Both the position numbers and the translations under genes were made by a program. Below are positions 60,501 to 64,000 of a stretch of 64,000 nt of DNA, in pieces. Source of the stretch: Siniperca chuatsi. Taxonomy: Eukaryota > Chordata > Actinopteri > Centrarchiformes > Sinipercidae. The notes beneath the pieces are model-generated. The model saw nothing but the letters and a program-made list of their open reading frames with translations, searched no databases and was not told the DNA's origin. The stretch covers positions 9,355,822 through 9,419,821 of the forward strand of contig NC_058055.1 in assembly GCF_020085105.1 (NCBI RefSeq), in the 5' to 3' direction. Within the stretch, counting starts at the first letter, position 1. Each line of letters starts with the position of its first letter.

Positions 60501-63500
60501 AGCTGTGTGATGTGTTTTCTTTGTGTTTCACCCCAAAATATCTTAACTAGAAGGTGACTGTGGTGTATCTGTTGTCACTCTGATGTATAAATATTATGTA
60601 ATTAGCTGAAAGCATTTAGAACATTGATTCTTTGTTGTTTAATTAAAATATGCCAAAATGATATGCTATTTGTTTCACTTAAACAAAAGAGTCTTGATAA
60701 AAGATAAAAAGGTCGACAGGATATACGTGTTTCAAGAGTATTAACATAAAACAATGTAACAGATGCAAAGTTCTGAAATAGTAGTTCAAATGCAGGAGGC
60801 CAAATTGCTTATGATAAGAATCATAGACCCATTATTCAGTCCATTCCTATCCTCTTACTGTATTTCTGTGATTTCCGCCTGATGTTAGAGCCACTGAAAG
60901 GCAACTGTTATGCGTGTGCTTTGCCCAGGCTTAATAGCTCCCAAACGGCACCAGTGGCAGAAAATCTGCATGGTATTGTTGATAAGAGGAATATCTAGAT
61001 AGAATCTGAGGGTTGAGCTAAACAACAAAACATGGCAAGATGGACGTGCAGGAGTACAAACAGTCAGGCATGCTGCTCCACATTTATGGTGGAGACCCTC
61101 ACCTGCTTTTTCTCTGCAGTCACATGCAGGGTGGTCTGTCATTCACTTCCATAATAATGTACAATTTTTCAACCTAAATAGAGATGGAATAAAATGTGAC
61201 TTTTTTATCACCTGATCTAAGCTGAAGTCGCATGTTTATTTTTATATGATGACATGTTGCATCTTTGCAGTGTGTCGCATTGTATGATCAAAAAATATAC
61301 GGTATGAAGGTGTAAGACACCAGGTCTTCAATACTGAATTACATCTAAGTCAGGGCGCTAAAGAGCTTAGCTGTTCCTCTACATAATGCCTCGGTCCTCA
61401 GCTGTGACCTTTCTCTTCTGCGCATCATTCATGATTATACTGCTGACATGTTGGCTCATGCCAGTAATTTTTCATTGGAGGCAATGTCAGCCACATCATA
61501 TTTTATCATCTGGATAAATTTGTGTTGTGTTTGCATGTAGGCTTTCCATAATTTGTATTTGTCTGTTTATGTGCATGTCCTAGGGATTAGATTTTACATT
61601 TAATTCAACTCAGAAAATAATTTAGATGTAAACACAATCTGGCAGCAGCAGGAAAAATGCTTTGCTCATTGCTAAATGAGTGATATGTAACATGAATGAA
61701 TAGGGTGTTTTGTATGTAGAAAAATGTGAGTATGTATGCATGTGAGTGTGTATAAATAGTCATTAAACAGCGAGTTTATTCAAAATGATGCACCAAATCT
61801 ACATCATGCCTGCACAATGAGAGCATGATGATCACAACAAATGCAAAATGAAGGAGAGGAGGGAAACATTATGAAAAACGATAATTTTATATATGATTAT
61901 CTGAACCATTTTGACTTGTAACTAAACTATAGGTGTTGTGTATATGGATGAACAATTTTCAAATACTGATTTTTACAGCCAGATGAAATAGTCATATTCA
62001 CCTTATACAGTATACTACTGTGGCTCCAAGCTTAGAAGTGACGAATACGACTTGTTATATTTGAGTGCTTCTGCTGCAAATAACAAAATGGACCTTGTAA
62101 CAAAAGCAGTCATTTTTGTGGCTGTTTTATTTTTTTATGTTAAAATGAAACAACAGCTACTTTGTGCTGTAGTGGCAAAATCAACAGGAGTAAGTGCACA
62201 ACAGGCATGTAATTGATGTTTAATTAATGTAATAACAGTGGTTATTATAGACAGACAACATGTTTTTATACATTTTTCTTAACAATAGAAGTAAACCCTT
62301 GGCTAGATACTTTTGCACTAAATGTGTGACAGTGCTAATTATCTCGACAGAATACCAAACAATAACATAATAACCCATAACCTCCACACTTACATCAATT
62401 GTCGACACAGTTCTGAGTCTTTTTGAGTCAGTGACCTTGTCATACAACTCAGTTTCTTTCAGTATGACTAAACCACCCGCTCCACTGATCCAAAATACTA
62501 GCCACTATTTTTTAACAGAAGGAAATGTTTACTTCTGTTTTAGATAGGTCTTAAATGCTCTCTATTTAATTGAAGCCAACACATAACTGAAGTAATTACT
62601 GCACATTATCTATTGTCAGAGGTAATGTCAGTGTCAAGCTTGGCTGTTCACAGATTTGATTTATTGTGCCAATTGTAAGATTTCAATATTTCCAGTAAAA
62701 TTAATTTAACTTTAAATCGGATACCATACGTCTTGGCAGCATGTTTTTAATGTCTTGCCACTATCAACCCACCTCCATAGACATCAACAGTTTTCCTCTG
62801 TTCAGAAGGTTTTATAGGGCAGCCAGTTTGGACTTTCATTTATGGTGAAACTGTCTTTGCCACATGGTGCGAGCTCATTGCTTTTAAAGGGAATGAGAGG
62901 ACCTAATTTAATTGACTGTGATTGACACTGGCTCCTACCACATATACTGGTAATTTATTCCTTCTAATCCAACCTCTTTTTTTGCGACTGCACCGCAGGT
63001 GTGCCACTGCTGCGCCAACATCTTTGGTTGCAAAATTACCAAAAATGTGTTCTCGCACATGGCATATGTGGTATTGCTATGAATTTACACCACTGCCTGT
63101 GCGTTCACCTTGATTCATTAAAAGAAGACCCCTTGTGAGACTGTCAGAAAATGAAAAAACAACCCCACACAGAAAAAAAGCCTCTTTCCTCTGTGTTGCT
63201 GCTGCATAGTGGAAAATGTGAAATAATCAAACAGAGGTAATGCATAAGCAGGTCAAGTCCAGCTTGTAACAGTTATTTTGTGACTTAATTTTCTCTCCCA
63301 TGTTATCATACAATAATGAAAAGTGTTGACAGATTCATTTCCTTGCTGTTACCGCCTAAGACCATTTTGTGATTTCTAATTGATAGCTACATGCAGCAAT
63401 TTTATAGCACTAGACAATTTTATAGCACTTTTAATTAGTCCAACTTTGACCTTCCGTTCGCTTTGCATTTATATTGCTCCAAATTATTTTCACCTTTTTT

Positions 63501-64000
63501 CCTCATTAACTTTTGTCAAATGAATACAGGCATTTACAACATATTAATCCATATATGCACTTTACGAAATATGGTGAGACTCAAATGAATTGATAATAGT
63601 CTCTTGCATTAATTGTTGGATTGATTACACGCAATTAAATGATCTGTGAAATTAATATCCTCAGTGTCTTTTGACCCCAGAGAGATTTTCTAGCAAAGGA
63701 CTTCCGCAACATAGAAAAATATTTAAAAAAAATAAAAGTGAATAAAAATACCTTAGTGGAATGAGGCTGTAACAACCACTTAGTTGATTAATTGACTAAG
63801 AAGGTAAGCCCTTACATACGTCATTAGGGAATCCAGGTGCATGATGACTCTTCACTCAGATAAAACCTTCGTATGGAACTAGTTAATCTCCCATGTAATA
63901 TTGAGCATATGTATATTGGTAAATGAATAAACACCAACCTCAGATGAATCCCAATTGACGAGGTGTTTAGTATTCATTTGGACTTCATCCAGTGAATGAA
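54511..64000 (+). other. msi2: msi2 intron 5, distal part (continues beyond window)
   Basis: About 9.5 kb without recognised exon, RNA gene or autonomous repeat. Candidate conserved non-coding blocks are at 55740-55930 and 56950-57200. 56365-56450 is a CT-rich tract. Confidence 0.55.

Noticed and set aside
62929..63113. Cys-rich reading VCHCCANIFGCKITKN after a GCACCGCAG acceptor
   Set aside because: All three frames are open for a short distance, there is no donor of matching phase and no known family; it does not match Musashi RRM2.
1..64000. CRISPR arrays, operons, prophage, rRNA or tRNA genes
   Set aside because: None seen; the window is a spliced vertebrate nuclear locus and the repeats are transposons and microsatellites.

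Overview
This is vertebrate, almost certainly teleost fish, nuclear DNA. The genes are split by GT/AG introns, CA/CT/TA/AAT microsatellites are abundant, and the interspersed repeats (L2-clade LINEs, a teleost-type hAT-like MITE, a TTAA-flanked MITE, Rex1-like LINE tails, Penelope-like short insertions) are typical of ray-finned fish, probably percomorphs. There is no operon, CRISPR array or other prokaryotic structure.

Layout, all four genes on the + strand: (1) 1-10275, the 3' two thirds of ksr1 (kinase suppressor of Ras 1): sixteen coding exons from 899 to the stop at 6978, then a long 3' UTR with large CA and CT microsatellites and an AATAAA at 10251. (2) About 12.1-22.8 kb, a nest of L2-clade LINEs: a decayed + strand copy (12.1-15.2 kb, tail at 20.74-21.16 kb), a nearly full-length and fairly young - strand copy (15.6-20.5 kb), and a third + strand fragment (21.66-22.8 kb). 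Trapped in the nest is a 320-bp unprocessed fragment of a muscle-type nicotinic acetylcholine receptor subunit gene (two consecutive exons plus their intron). (3) About 23.4-25.7 kb, a small type I membrane protein gene read as evi2a. (4) 27.1-29.8 kb, omg (oligodendrocyte-myelin glycoprotein). Its start codon appears to sit in a separate 5' exon. (5) 29.8-39.4 kb, intergenic, with repeat fragments and one candidate signal-peptide exon. (6) 39.4-64 kb, promoter and first five coding exons of msi2 (Musashi-2); the rest of the window lies inside its long introns.

Context: in mammals EVI2A, EVI2B and OMG are nested in one intron of NF1, on the strand opposite to it. Here evi2a and omg keep the same order and orientation between ksr1 and msi2, but no NF1 exon could be recognised on either side. 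The window may therefore be the teleost-duplicated paralogon that kept the nested genes after losing (or never carrying) the host gene. KSR1 is a Raf/MEK/ERK scaffold pseudokinase, OMG a GPI-anchored LRR inhibitor of neurite growth, and MSI2 an RNA-binding translational regulator. They share a neighbourhood, not a pathway.

All exon boundaries were read by eye from splice consensus, reading-frame continuity and remembered family sequences; no alignment or search was run.
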